Source: a virus. From it: a stretch of 64,000 nucleotides of DNA. The DNA is taken from IMG/VR virus record IMGVR_UViG_3300033146_001382, positions 124,001 through 188,000 of that record; one strand, given 5' to 3'. Below are positions 1 to 9,994 of the stretch, in pieces. The position numbers and the translations under genes are program-made. The stretch's first letter is position 1. The number at the start of each line of letters is the position of its first letter. Under the pieces are notes generated by a model. It saw only the letters and a program-made list of their open reading frames with translations. It did not search any database and had not been told where the DNA came from.

Positions 1-1
1 T

Positions 2-658
2 GTAGCTTCAAGAACTATTTTTACTTTAATTAATAACAATGATGAATGTATAACTTTAAGTATACGGGGTTCGCACTGGTTTGAAATAGGCATAGGTAAT
101 GTAAAGGCTTCTTTTTCTTCTTTATATGTTGATTCTAATAAGGTTGATTTAAGTAACTTTGTTTTTAGTATAGGGGATAAATTACATTTAGCATTAACTT
201 GGAGCCATGATGGCTCTGAAATGTCCAATGTAAACACTTTACGTTTATTTGTAAATGGTATAGAATGTCTCTCTTCTAATTCTACTTGGGATATATCAGA
301 TAATAAAGGAGTACTGTTAAGACTAGGTGGTGGTAACTCATACCTATCTACTAATGATAATGATGACGGTAGTGCAATTTTTAGTAATGTAAAGATATAT
401 AATTATTGTAAGGAGGAGTTTAATCTAGCAGAACATACTCCAATCATTTATGATGCGTTGTCTGCTAATAATTTTGTACGTTTATCTGCAGATGATATTA
501 CTTTTTACAATAATACAGCATTAGAACTACCTTTACTATTTGAATCAGTACAACCAGGAGAGAAAATAAAAGTATATACTAAAGTAGATAAAACTAAACC
601 AGAATTATATAATCAATTTACTGGTACTATTTCTGTAGATTGGGAAGTACCAGTCTAA
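2..658 (+). CDS. Virion protein with LamG/ConA-like jelly-roll domain (5' truncated)
   Basis: The reading frame is open from base 2 into the window and ends at 658, so the N-terminus lies outside. About 218 residues are visible. The alternation of short beta strands, with HLALTWSHDG followed by LRLFVNGIECLSS and VKIYNYCKEEF, is the pattern of laminin-G/concanavalin-A-like lectin domains that bind sugars in phage tail fibres. The last ~60 residues (ALELPLLFESVQPGEKIKVY onward) form a separate beta-rich end module that resembles the end of the next protein. It heads a run of eight large structural-looking genes on one strand. An ATG at 221 is in frame but the conserved domain begins upstream of it, so it is not the true start. 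A role in adsorption is inferred from fold and neighbours. Confidence 0.6.
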   Translation, partial: VASRTIFTLINNNDECITLSIRGSHWFEIGIGNVKASFSSLYVDSNKVDLSNFVFSIGDKLHLALTWSHDGSEMSNVNTLRLFVNGIECLSSNSTWDISDNKGVLLRLGGGNSYLSTNDNDDGSAIFSNVKIYNYCKEEFNLAEHTPIIYDALSANNFVRLSADDITFYNNTALELPLLFESVQPGEKIKVYTKVDKTKPELYNQFTGTISVDWEVPV

Positions 659-675
659 GGAGCTTAGGTATAAAT

Positions 676-3354
676 ATGTCAAATTATAATTTAATAAAAA
701 GTGGATTGATTAATACTAACAATTTAGGTACTAAATATTTAAACTCTACTCAACTTAGTTTTTTGTATGATGGTAATACTACTACTTCTGGTATAGATTT
801 AATTGTTACAGATACTTTATATCTAGATATAGATTTATATAATAGAATAGATGTAAAAGAGTTTAAATTATATATTGATGTGCCTGATAGACCAGCGGCG
901 CTAACAAAAGTTAATTTTTATTATAAAAATTTAGTTGAAGAAAATTATATTTTATGCTCAAAGGGCCAAGATGAATTTACATTCTACCCTGTAGGGCTAC
1001 CAGAGTTATTTGCTCCTAGGTTTTGTAGAATTACTATAGATTTATTAGAATGTACTATATTTGAAGTAGTATTACTTAATTCATCAGATCAGGTCGCCTT
1101 CGGTGCGGATGGTAATGAATCATCCATAGTTATGGATTATACTTATGATAATTATACTACTTTGCCTATTTTTAATAATGCAACAACAGGATCTGTACCA
1201 GTAAATGCATATGTAATGGTAGATTACCAAGAAAAGGAGTCTGATTTTTATCTTACTTTAAGTAGCTCTATAGATGGAGAGTATAAAGGTTTAGAGGACG
1301 GAGCACTTATAAAAACAGATGATTCATCTTTTAAATACACATGGTCTAAAGGTAAATTTAACGGGACCATGGTTGTGGGGGATAACATTCAGGTTGACCC
1401 TAATAATTATGGCACTTCTTATTATTATTATACTACGCCTGTGGTTTCTCTAGGGGACCCATTAATGTCTTCTTTTTTAATTACTAGGCGAACTACAAAT
1501 AGTGGTACTAGTATTACTTGGGGGAACCCAGAGGATGCTTCTTTAGTAAAAATACGTAGTTTTAATACTGCACCAGTATCATTTACTAAATTTTTTATTT
1601 CTAATACTTTGGTTGATAAACAAGTACTTATATATGAGGGTGATTTAGCTACTGGTGAGTTTGATAATAATATTACTATTTATTCTACATCAGTTGAAAA
1701 TAATTCTATTATATTTGATCAGCATTCTGGTACTTTTGTTATGTTGTTGGCAAATGATAAAGTGGTAAGACTTAAATATCATGTTCGTGGAGATACAAGT
1801 ATATTAGCCTCTTCTAGTTCAGATAGTAATAATAAATTTAATGAGCAATGGGGACTAGATGGGGTAGGTAATGTTTGGGGGTATGTTAGTAATTCTGGGT
1901 ATAAATTGAGATTTTTAACTAGTGATACATTAGTAGCTTCTACAGTATTAATTGATGAAGCCATCTCATTTGTTACTGATTTATCACCTAATATATTGTA
2001 CCCTAGCTGTTGGTTTACTGACTCAAGTGTGCGGATGTTAAAACAAGTAGATCCTAGTGGTGAACTATTAGTTAGCAAACCTATGAATAATCCTACTTAT
2101 GTTACTTCATTGTACGATGGTGGCTGTTTAGTGGTAGATGAAGGGCTTTCAACTATATTTCGTGTTAACTATAGTGGAGAAACTATTTTTGAAATACATT
2201 ATCCATCAATTTATGAAATTATAGATATAGAATATAATTTATTCTATGATGACATCTCTTCGTTACATGAAAGATTTTGGGTATTAACGTCTGATGGTCA
2301 TGTTTTTCAATCTACATTAGAAGGTGTAGGTATATCTGACACTAGATATACATTAGCTACTAGTATACATGCTTTTTTAGGAGGTTGTTTAGTACATTGC
2401 TCTGCTTCAAATCGTACTTATCAATTAAACTCTGATGGGATACAAACTAGAATTTGGGATTATTCTGGGCTTAGTACTATGGGTTTAGTTCCTTGCCCTG
2501 TTAGTTTATCCTATGATAAATACTTAGATAAATATAAATTTGATACCCTTTTACCTTTACCTTCTGACCCTTTATGGGAAAATGTTACTGAGCAGGGATG
2601 GCAAGAGGTAAAGGATGATGGGTATTTACTCCCATTTGCACAATATCATCAATTGAAATACAAATTTAATCCTATAATTTTAGAGGTTCCAATAACCAAT
2701 AGCGATTTTGAAACTGGTGATCTTACAGGGTGGCAAACGTCAGGTACTGGTTGGTACGCTTCTGGTGATAATGTTTATCAGGGTGCTTATAAGGCGAGGT
2801 TAATTCACACTTCATGGGCTACTGGTTATCTTTACCAGACACTTTCTTTAGATACAATTAATTCTATAGATTTTGACTTATTAGATTTTGATGTACAAGG
2901 CTACATATTTAATTTAAATTTTTGGTTTTATTGGACTATTGCTACTGATTGGAGCTATTATGCTAAAATTTCCTTATATTTTTATAGTCAGGCTATGCAA
3001 GAAATAGTTGATACTTCGGTGTCTGTTAAATATGGGGCCCCAGGGGGAGATAATAGATGGTATAATAAGTTTATTCAGGCTAAATTACCTAGTGGTACAA
3101 GATATGTTAAAATAGAGGTATTTAATAGTAAATATAGGTATGATAGTACTTATGACGCATTTGATTCATTTAGAGCACATTTAGTGCATTCCCCTGTACT
3201 ATCTATTGTAGGAGTACCTGAGCCTGTTAAATTACAGGATATCGCACCACAGACTTCGAAAAATGTATATCTTAAAACAAATTTTCCAGTAAATACTGTA
3301 GATAAGGATTATAAAACTAGATTAAAATGTTGGTGGGGCACTAAGGAGGAATAA
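676..3354 (+). CDS. Large virion/tail protein with beta-propeller-like core and carbohydrate-binding-like domain
   Basis: This is an 892-residue protein with start ATG 676, chosen because AAGGAG lies just before it. A TTG at 640 would extend it by 12 residues into the previous gene. The N-terminal ~200 residues are beta-rich. The middle (about 330-640) has repeated short blades with FWVLTSDGHVF and CLVHCSASNRTYQLNSDG, like NHL/WD-type propellers. Residues ~670-830, beginning NSDFETGDLTGWQTSG and ending in an amphipathic beta sandwich, look like a CBM4/9- or discoidin-type carbohydrate-binding module. The last ~50 residues (VKLQDIAPQTSKNVYLKTNF) resemble the end of the preceding protein. Aromatic- and Asn/Thr-rich composition is typical of phage tail fibre or baseplate-decoration proteins. 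The exact virion location is not determinable. Confidence 0.55.
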   Translation: MSNYNLIKSGLINTNNLGTKYLNSTQLSFLYDGNTTTSGIDLIVTDTLYLDIDLYNRIDVKEFKLYIDVPDRPAALTKVNFYYKNLVEENYILCSKGQDEFTFYPVGLPELFAPRFCRITIDLLECTIFEVVLLNSSDQVAFGADGNESSIVMDYTYDNYTTLPIFNNATTGSVPVNAYVMVDYQEKESDFYLTLSSSIDGEYKGLEDGALIKTDDSSFKYTWSKGKFNGTMVVGDNIQVDPNNYGTSYYYYTTPVVSLGDPLMSSFLITRRTTNSGTSITWGNPEDASLVKIRSFNTAPVSFTKFFISNTLVDKQVLIYEGDLATGEFDNNITIYSTSVENNSIIFDQHSGTFVMLLANDKVVRLKYHVRGDTSILASSSSDSNNKFNEQWGLDGVGNVWGYVSNSGYKLRFLTSDTLVASTVLIDEAISFVTDLSPNILYPSCWFTDSSVRMLKQVDPSGELLVSKPMNNPTYVTSLYDGGCLVVDEGLSTIFRVNYSGETIFEIHYPSIYEIIDIEYNLFYDDISSLHERFWVLTSDGHVFQSTLEGVGISDTRYTLATSIHAFLGGCLVHCSASNRTYQLNSDGIQTRIWDYSGLSTMGLVPCPVSLSYDKYLDKYKFDTLLPLPSDPLWENVTEQGWQEVKDDGYLLPFAQYHQLKYKFNPIILEVPITNSDFETGDLTGWQTSGTGWYASGDNVYQGAYKARLIHTSWATGYLYQTLSLDTINSIDFDLLDFDVQGYIFNLNFWFYWTIATDWSYYAKISLYFYSQAMQEIVDTSVSVKYGAPGGDNRWYNKFIQAKLPSGTRYVKIEVFNSKYRYDSTYDAFDSFRAHLVHSPVLSIVGVPEPVKLQDIAPQTSKNVYLKTNFPVNTVDKDYKTRLKCWWGTKEE

Positions 3355-3356
3355 TA

Positions 3357-5390
3357 ATGGAAGCAACTTTTAGTAGTAATAATTCATTTAAGGTTGTAGA
3401 TAATAGAACTGATGAGTTTTTACCCAATAGACGAATTAAATTAGATTGTGGTATTGATGGTATAAGGTATTCTTTAATTATTTCTTCTGTATTTACACTA
3501 GTTTCTAATGATACTTTAGTTGTTATAGAAGAATCAGTTGTGACGCCTAATATTTTGGAAGTATGGTATAGTGTGGTAAAACCAGGTATAAAAGGTAATT
3601 TGCCAGTGCACTACCATTCATCTATAGAAGGTGATGGAGGTTTTATAGAGCCTTCACCAGTTACTTTTATAGATTTAACAGATACTCCTTCTACCTATTC
3701 TGGAACAGGAGGTATGGTACTTACATCTACAGGATCTGGTACTGTATGGACTAATTCAGATGGTACTACCTCTTCTTTTATAGATTTAACAGATACTCCT
3801 TCTACCTATTCTGGAACAGGAGGTATGGTACTTACATCTACAGGATCTGGAATTAGTTGGGCATCAGGCAGTGAAGGTTCATCTTGGCATTATGGAGATG
3901 GTATCCCATTAACATCACTAGGTGATATGAATGATTTCTATATTGATAACGCCAGTGATACTAAGAATTATTACCATAAAGTACCTGGCTCTAATATCAG
4001 TGTATTGATTATTTCAGATAAAACTCATTATGCCAATAATGTTTATGGGTCACCTGCAAACCTTATTGATGGTAATTTATCAACCTATTGCCAAAATATG
4101 TCGTATTTAGCTATTGATTTAGGGAGTACTGGTGCTACTGTTGTGACTAAAATTCAAGTAGCAGTGCATAGTGCTTTAGCTGATTTTACATTTGTTGATG
4201 CCTCTCCTACTTTTCAAGGATCTAATGATTCTACTAATGGGGGTAATGGGCTTTGGACAACATTAATTACAATAGATGCTACTTTACAAGGGGTACCAGA
4301 TTCATATCCAGGTTTTGGGAATGAGATTACTATTGATAATAGTACTAGTTATAGATGGTATAGATTAAATGGATTAACTAAAACAAACAACACTGTATTA
4401 AATGAATGGAAACTTTGGGAGCGCGCAGGAGTTGAATGGACCTTTGTAGACCAGTTCAATGAGACGCTCACTAGTGGTACTAGTAGTTCTACATTTGTAG
4501 ATTTAATAGATACCCCCTCTACTTATTCTGGTACAGCAGAATTATTTCTTAGCTCTACAGGGTCTGGGACTCAATGGTCTTCTACATTTAATATGTTGTA
4601 TGGAGAGGGGACACCTTTCTATTTAAGTCCTTCAATTACTACTAGTTACACTGATACTGATACTGGGGATGTTTATTCTACTGAGGGGGGGACTACTTCA
4701 TATCATACCTCTTATGTTGGATCATCTACTAATAAAGAACAAGTATCCGCTTCATCTGTATATTCCTCTTCTTATCCCCCTGAATTAGTTTTTGATGCAG
4801 TAGATACATTATATTGGATTTCTTCTTCCTCTAATGGTCCTAATGTGAATGGGTCTTGTTGGCTTCAATGGGATTTTGAAGAGCCAAAAGCTATTTTTAA
4901 TTTTAGAATGCGACGCCGACCCGACGGCGGTTCAGAAAATTTTCCCGCAATTATGCAAGCGTATTCTAGTGCTACAGGTAGTTTTTCGGGTGAAGAGGTT
5001 TTGGTTAAAGAAGTCACTAATAATGATGTAGCAATAGGGGAATGGGCAGACTGGAATGCATTAGAAATGTCTTCTCCATTTAGGTACTTACGTATAGAAA
5101 TTCATTCTATGTATTTAAGTGGTAATTCAGCTACTTGGGTAGCAGTTAGGGAAGTGGAATTTAGTGAAACTATTATTATAGGTAATAATGGATGGTCCTC
5201 AGTATATGATAATAGTAAATCTTTTTTGGACCTAGTGGATACACCTACTACCTACTCAGGAGGTCAGTATTTAAGAACAACTTCCTCTGGTATAGAAGCA
5301 GTAGATGGTATAATTATGAAGTCACCTAATAACTCTGAATGGTTGATACAGGTTACCAACTCAGGGACCTTATATACTACATCTATGTAA
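3357..5390 (+). CDS. Tail protein with DTPxxY repeats and two discoidin-like domains
   Basis: This 677-residue protein starts at ATG 3357 behind AAGGAGGAATAATA and follows the previous gene by two bases. It carries four copies of a ~30-residue repeat, FxDLxDTPxTYSG...LxSTGSG..W, at about residues 102, 139, 381 and 620. This repeat is common in phage tail fibre proteins. Between the repeats lie two F5/8-type-C (discoidin-like) modules. The first runs from about NLIDGNLSTYCQN to KLWERAG. The second runs from SASSVYSSSYPPELVFDAVD to REVEFSE. Such modules usually bind glycans or lipids. The architecture fits a receptor-contacting tail protein, and the first two repeats are almost identical at DNA level (see the repeat entry). 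Confidence 0.6.
   Translation: MEATFSSNNSFKVVDNRTDEFLPNRRIKLDCGIDGIRYSLIISSVFTLVSNDTLVVIEESVVTPNILEVWYSVVKPGIKGNLPVHYHSSIEGDGGFIEPSPVTFIDLTDTPSTYSGTGGMVLTSTGSGTVWTNSDGTTSSFIDLTDTPSTYSGTGGMVLTSTGSGISWASGSEGSSWHYGDGIPLTSLGDMNDFYIDNASDTKNYYHKVPGSNISVLIISDKTHYANNVYGSPANLIDGNLSTYCQNMSYLAIDLGSTGATVVTKIQVAVHSALADFTFVDASPTFQGSNDSTNGGNGLWTTLITIDATLQGVPDSYPGFGNEITIDNSTSYRWYRLNGLTKTNNTVLNEWKLWERAGVEWTFVDQFNETLTSGTSSSTFVDLIDTPSTYSGTAELFLSSTGSGTQWSSTFNMLYGEGTPFYLSPSITTSYTDTDTGDVYSTEGGTTSYHTSYVGSSTNKEQVSASSVYSSSYPPELVFDAVDTLYWISSSSNGPNVNGSCWLQWDFEEPKAIFNFRMRRRPDGGSENFPAIMQAYSSATGSFSGEEVLVKEVTNNDVAIGEWADWNALEMSSPFRYLRIEIHSMYLSGNSATWVAVREVEFSETIIIGNNGWSSVYDNSKSFLDLVDTPTTYSGGQYLRTTSSGIEAVDGIIMKSPNNSEWLIQVTNSGTLYTTSM
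3664..3850 (+). repeat. Tandem 76-bp direct repeat within tail gene
   Basis: Bases 3664-3739 and 3775-3850 are identical over 76 bp and lie 111 bp apart. Both encode the FIDLTDTPSTYSGTGGMVL unit. Two further protein-level copies in the same gene have diverged at DNA level. The identity of this pair therefore points to recent duplication or gene conversion. Confidence 0.9.
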
Positions 5391-5449
5391 TAAAGTATCC
5401 TCTATATTAACAGAACTATATATTTAAATTTACAACGGGAGAGTACTTT

Positions 5450-8400
5450 ATGGCCATTTTTGTTAAATCAGTTGAGTACGTGGAGATTAATGTTCTTAGT
5501 ACTGAATTAACTGTTAGTAGTAGTTTAACTAAGGGGCAGGATTATAGAAATTGTGTTCCTTTTATGACATCTCATTCTAGTAATGACTATATGGATAGTA
5601 AGTTATTTGATATGTTCTTTTCTGGTACCTATCTTAATGGTATTATTAATTTTAGTAGAATGAACTTAAGATCAACTACTGCTACCATTAAATGTTATGT
5701 AGTTGAATTTTATTCTACGGAGGTACGAGTACAGCAAGGTACATTTAATAATAGTACAGCAACAACAGACACTGTTACAATCTCTACTACGGTAGATAGC
5801 ACTAAAACTGGTTTTACTTTTGGTTGGAAGAATTCATCAACTTCATTATCTTGGAATTCTCTAGTTGTACGAGGTACCATTAATGACACTTCTATAATAT
5901 TTTATAGAAATAACACAACCGGTAATTGTTCTGGTCATTGGTTTCTCTTTGAAGATTTAAATAATAATTTTAATGTAACGCATATCTCATCTTCTTATAC
6001 TACAGCATCTCAATCTGTTACTATAGATGATGGTAGGTGTGTAGACCCTTTAAGAACTTTTATACTAAGTTCATACACTACAAATAATAGTAATGATGAC
6101 TCCAATAGACAATCTATGAGAGTCATGTTATACACTAATGGGTCTCTTCGTGCTAATAAATATAATACGTCTTATGCAACTATGTTTTGGAGTGCGCAAG
6201 TAATAGAATTTTTAGATCAGGAGAAAGTATATGTACCTTTTGACCACTTTCTTTGGAACTCTATTACTACGCCTATAGTAAGGAGTGTGGGTAATGACAC
6301 AAATAGAGTACCATTTTCATGTAATATGGCTTATAGTATGGCCTGCTCCGCTATGGTGCAAGGAATTAGTAGAGTAGATGGCAGTACTCCAGCAGATGTA
6401 GATGAGTGCTTTATGTCAGTAGAGTTAACTGATGCTAATACTATTACACATACTAAATCGGCAGCGTCATATACTGTTTATCCTTCTATGTCTTTTGCTG
6501 TTGATTGGCGAGGTATTTCTGTAGATATAGGCACTAATAGTTCCACGATACCTGAAGGTGTAGGCTCCGGCGAGTCCTTTGTAAAATCTGTTGAAAATTT
6601 TAGGTTTGATTTATATGATTTTTTTGGTGCAAAAGTACTAAGTAAAGGGCAGAACTGGCAAAATTGTGTTGTATTTGCATCTACTAGAGGAACAGGTACG
6701 GATACTCCTGTGAGTAATACTGCAAATGTCTATTTAGTGTCCCCAGGGATAGTGTGCTTTCGATCATGGACTGCCAGTAATAGAGTTATAGATGTTAGTG
6801 TAGTAGAATTTTGGCCTAATCAGGTTAAGGTACAACATCAAACCAGACACACTCAACGTATTAACACAACTACTACTACTATTGAACCAGTATCTGATCT
6901 TAATAAATGTTTTTTAACTTCTAAGATTGGACTTGCCACTACATCTACCATTGGGAATAAAATAACCGCACGTACTAGGCTTACAGCTGTAGATACAGTG
7001 GAGTTTTACTTAAACAGTGGTGGTGCAGCTACGGATATTTCTTTCTTTGTCGTGGAAGATTTACAAGATAATTTTGATACAAGGCATTTTTTAGGATCAT
7101 TCTCTACTCAAACTTATTCTAACTATGATGACTCTTTTAATTGGGATACGGAAAATACATTTATTTTAAGTTCGTATGCAAATAGTGGAGGTAATGATGA
7201 CTGCGATAGAAATTATATAAGATCTTATTATGTTAATGAGCACCGTCCATTTTACACTGATAAACAAAATACAACGTACCCTATTGTTTATATAGCATCT
7301 ACAATAGTTAAATTTAAGAAAAAAGGGAAACATGTAAAGCACATTAACACGAGTTTTTCTGCAGCAGTACATACAGGTGAATACTCTGCTACTACTTCGG
7401 GACATGAAAATGCATTAACTTGTTTTAATAATGTGCAGTCTAGCTGTATACGATGTAATACTAATAGTGCTAACGGTATCTCTGATTCATTTGCTACTAT
7501 TAGAATAACTGATTATGTCGCTAGAAGGTGGGAGACATCTAAAGCTGCTCATTCTTATTCTTCATGGGGTTCGTTTACATTAATAGATTGGATTGGCGCT
7601 GATTATCAGACTGATAATAATATACCAGCGGCTACCTCAACACGTTCTGTTATTAAATCAGTTCAAACAGATTTTTATGATGGTACTAGTAGTTACTTAT
7701 CAATACCATTAACTAAAGGACAAGATATTAAACAGTGTGTACCTTTTCTTTCTAATTCATGTTCATCTAGTAATTTTGATGTTAATAGATTTTATAAGGC
7801 TATTTACAGGTACGACTCCCCAGATCATTTTAGTGTAAGATATGGGGCAAGTGCTTCTTCTAATAGAAAAGTTACTACTTATTTTGTTGAGTTTGGTGAT
7901 AATATAAGAGTACAGTACGGAAGTGGATACAGTACAGATCACACAAAGACTTTTATTATAGACGAAGTCTTATTAGATAGAGCTTTCCTAGTTTTTTATG
8001 CTTATGGTGATTCTGGTGAGAATTTTATAAGAACTCATGCGGTGTGTGGGCTCATCCGCAGTTCTACTACGTTAGAATTTATTAGAGCTTATGATGGTGG
8101 ATCTATGTTTATAAGTTGGTATGTGGTGGAATGTCCAGATGATGATAGTTATTGGAAAGTCCAACATGCTTATGAAACTGCCAAGGGCGGAGCTGCCTCA
8201 GTTAATGTAACTATACCTGGTAAGGTTGACCCAGCTAGGACTTTGTTTTTAGCTTCTTGGGCAACAACAGCCGCTAATGATTATCCTAGTAGAAATACCT
8301 ATAGGATGTATTTTAATTTAAATAATAAGGTTTATTTTAATAAATATGATTCAACATATTATAATATGAATAATGTTAATGTAGAAGCAGTTGAGTTTTC

Positions 8401-9013
8401 AAAGGGGTTGTATTCTAAGGGATTTAAAGCCCATTCAGATGACGTTTCATTGACTACTACTGATACAGTTGAAAAAAGTCTTAGAGGAAATAGTTTTGAT
8501 TTTTCTAGATCTATGGTTATTAGTGGAAATCAACAAAATGAGGGTAAGGTGGACGTCAATGCCGAACAAGGCTTTGATGAGGGCTACCATCATTATTCTT
8601 TTAAAAATCCTACCACAATAACAGCGTTAAAATCAGGTGGTACATCTTATACTACTTCCAGTTATTTTTTTGCATATCAGTGGCCTGAATATAATAAATA
8701 TTATATGGAAGGTACTGTTGTAGAGTCTAGGGAACAGTCGTATTTACCAGTAGATAGAGAAGTATGCGCGTATAGAGCTCTTACTGGTGAATTAGTAGAC
8801 AGAACTACTTCGTCCGGAGGGTATTTTTTTGTAGAATCACCTTATGCTGACGAGCATTACATAGTATGTAGAGATGATATAGCTGGCACTGATTATAATG
8901 ATTTGATTTATAGTAGGATACAACCTGCTGTAATTTCTGGGACTTTCGCGTATAATGAGGGTTTAGTAACTTTATCAGGTATGGATATTGGTATACCTCT
9001 TGGGAGATTATAG
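5450..9013 (+). CDS. Large repetitive virion protein, three ~365-residue repeats plus C-terminal carboxypeptidase-regulatory-like domain
   Basis: This 1187-residue protein starts at ATG 5450 with a GGGAGAG ribosome site. A long module occurs three times, beginning near residues 4, 374 and 733: FVKSVEYVEIN..LTKGQDYRNCVPF, FVKSVENFRFD..LSKGQNWQNCVVF and VIKSVQTDFYD..LTKGQDIKQCVPF. Each unit continues with a V-x-VVEF strand and a TFILSSY..N.NDD..R segment. The third unit shows TLFLASWATTAANDYPSR at that point. The C-terminal ~80 residues (VCAYRALTGELV...GYFFVESP...YNDLIYSRIQP) match the ends of the proteins at 12201 and 14168 and look like a CarboxypepD_reg-type beta sandwich. It is probably a tail or capsid-surface fibre. 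No enzymatic motif is visible. Confidence 0.55.
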   Translation: MAIFVKSVEYVEINVLSTELTVSSSLTKGQDYRNCVPFMTSHSSNDYMDSKLFDMFFSGTYLNGIINFSRMNLRSTTATIKCYVVEFYSTEVRVQQGTFNNSTATTDTVTISTTVDSTKTGFTFGWKNSSTSLSWNSLVVRGTINDTSIIFYRNNTTGNCSGHWFLFEDLNNNFNVTHISSSYTTASQSVTIDDGRCVDPLRTFILSSYTTNNSNDDSNRQSMRVMLYTNGSLRANKYNTSYATMFWSAQVIEFLDQEKVYVPFDHFLWNSITTPIVRSVGNDTNRVPFSCNMAYSMACSAMVQGISRVDGSTPADVDECFMSVELTDANTITHTKSAASYTVYPSMSFAVDWRGISVDIGTNSSTIPEGVGSGESFVKSVENFRFDLYDFFGAKVLSKGQNWQNCVVFASTRGTGTDTPVSNTANVYLVSPGIVCFRSWTASNRVIDVSVVEFWPNQVKVQHQTRHTQRINTTTTTIEPVSDLNKCFLTSKIGLATTSTIGNKITARTRLTAVDTVEFYLNSGGAATDISFFVVEDLQDNFDTRHFLGSFSTQTYSNYDDSFNWDTENTFILSSYANSGGNDDCDRNYIRSYYVNEHRPFYTDKQNTTYPIVYIASTIVKFKKKGKHVKHINTSFSAAVHTGEYSATTSGHENALTCFNNVQSSCIRCNTNSANGISDSFATIRITDYVARRWETSKAAHSYSSWGSFTLIDWIGADYQTDNNIPAATSTRSVIKSVQTDFYDGTSSYLSIPLTKGQDIKQCVPFLSNSCSSSNFDVNRFYKAIYRYDSPDHFSVRYGASASSNRKVTTYFVEFGDNIRVQYGSGYSTDHTKTFIIDEVLLDRAFLVFYAYGDSGENFIRTHAVCGLIRSSTTLEFIRAYDGGSMFISWYVVECPDDDSYWKVQHAYETAKGGAASVNVTIPGKVDPARTLFLASWATTAANDYPSRNTYRMYFNLNNKVYFNKYDSTYYNMNNVNVEAVEFSKGLYSKGFKAHSDDVSLTTTDTVEKSLRGNSFDFSRSMVISGNQQNEGKVDVNAEQGFDEGYHHYSFKNPTTITALKSGGTSYTTSSYFFAYQWPEYNKYYMEGTVVESREQSYLPVDREVCAYRALTGELVDRTTSSGGYFFVESPYADEHYIVCRDDIAGTDYNDLIYSRIQPAVISGTFAYNEGLVTLSGMDIGIPLGRL

Positions 9014-9016
9014 TAT

Positions 9017-9994
9017 ATGGCTGATTTATACTCTTGGGTAGATTCCTCTGGATATTCCTGGTCTGATGAGCCTTATATCCAATGGGCTATTTTAACTGGT
9101 ACTACACTTAATCAAGTTTGGCAGGATGCTGACTATGCATATTTAGCTACGTCTAAGGGGTTAGACATTATATCTATGGAGCTAGTAGAGAAGGTAGCTT
9201 ACATTCCATGGCATACAGGGTTTTCTACTGTATGGGCCTCTGATGATATTGTCTATTTAGGAACTAATACTGGTGTTAAGTATTTAAGTAAGTCTTCTAT
9301 TTTAGAAGATGGTTCTGATCCTATAAATCTAATACCATTTTTAAATACTTATACTTACTTCAATCCTACGTCGGAAAATATAAATTATATTCATGGGTAC
9401 TCAAATAAACTTTCAATTGTAACTACTTCAGGTATGGATTTAGTAGATAACACTTCTAATGGATTTAAAAGTTCTACTTTAAATTCTAATATCCATAAAT
9501 GTTTTTCTACAGCTGCTAGATCGGTATATTACACTGTAAATGGCTCAGGTACTAATGGTATATTTAAAATTAATTCTTATCTATTTGATTGGGTAACTCC
9601 AGATGTAAGTTATATAACTGGAGATTCATTTTTACCTCCAGTAACCATCACTGATTTATTTGTAACTTTAGGTACTGCGAGTAGTGGGGTAGGAGATACT
9701 TTATTTGTGGCCACCTCTTCAGGAGTATATGTATTTGATGAAGATTCAGGACAAGCTACTCATTATACTAACACTTTAGCTGGAACATCTGTAGGTATAG
9801 TGGGTATTTGGGCTGATGTAACTTCAAGTAGTAATTCAGGTAAAATGTATATAGTTTCTAGTGGAGTTGGGGCTGCATTTTCTATTTATGACCTGACTTC
9901 TGATAGCTTATTAGATAAGTACACGCTTACTGAGAAAGGTAGCTCAGGACAAGTTCTACTATCTGAAGATATAATTGATATAGGGGGTAATTAA
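9017..9994 (+). CDS. Beta-propeller-like virion protein
   Basis: This 325-residue protein starts at ATG 9017, three bases after the previous stop. Repeated strands of the form YLATSKGLDIIS, VYLGTNTGVKYLS, LSIVTTSGMDLVD and LFVATSSGVYVFD recur about every 45 residues. This is the signature of ligand-sensing or NHL-type beta-propellers, each blade ending in a TSxG turn. No catalytic residues are evident. It overlaps the next start by one base (TAATG), so the two products are translationally coupled. A structural or adsorption role is inferred from the surrounding fibre-like genes. Confidence 0.5.
   Translation: MADLYSWVDSSGYSWSDEPYIQWAILTGTTLNQVWQDADYAYLATSKGLDIISMELVEKVAYIPWHTGFSTVWASDDIVYLGTNTGVKYLSKSSILEDGSDPINLIPFLNTYTYFNPTSENINYIHGYSNKLSIVTTSGMDLVDNTSNGFKSSTLNSNIHKCFSTAARSVYYTVNGSGTNGIFKINSYLFDWVTPDVSYITGDSFLPPVTITDLFVTLGTASSGVGDTLFVATSSGVYVFDEDSGQATHYTNTLAGTSVGIVGIWADVTSSSNSGKMYIVSSGVGAAFSIYDLTSDSLLDKYTLTEKGSSGQVLLSEDIIDIGGN

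Noticed and set aside
1779-2078. Antisense ORF of 99 residues inside the 676-3354 gene
   Set aside because: Low-complexity product, no ribosome site, and the + frame carries clear domains; it is a shadow.
7166-7405. Antisense ORF with hydrophobic segments
   Set aside because: Opposite to a conserved repeat gene; hydrophobicity arises from reverse reading of AT-rich codons, with no start signal.
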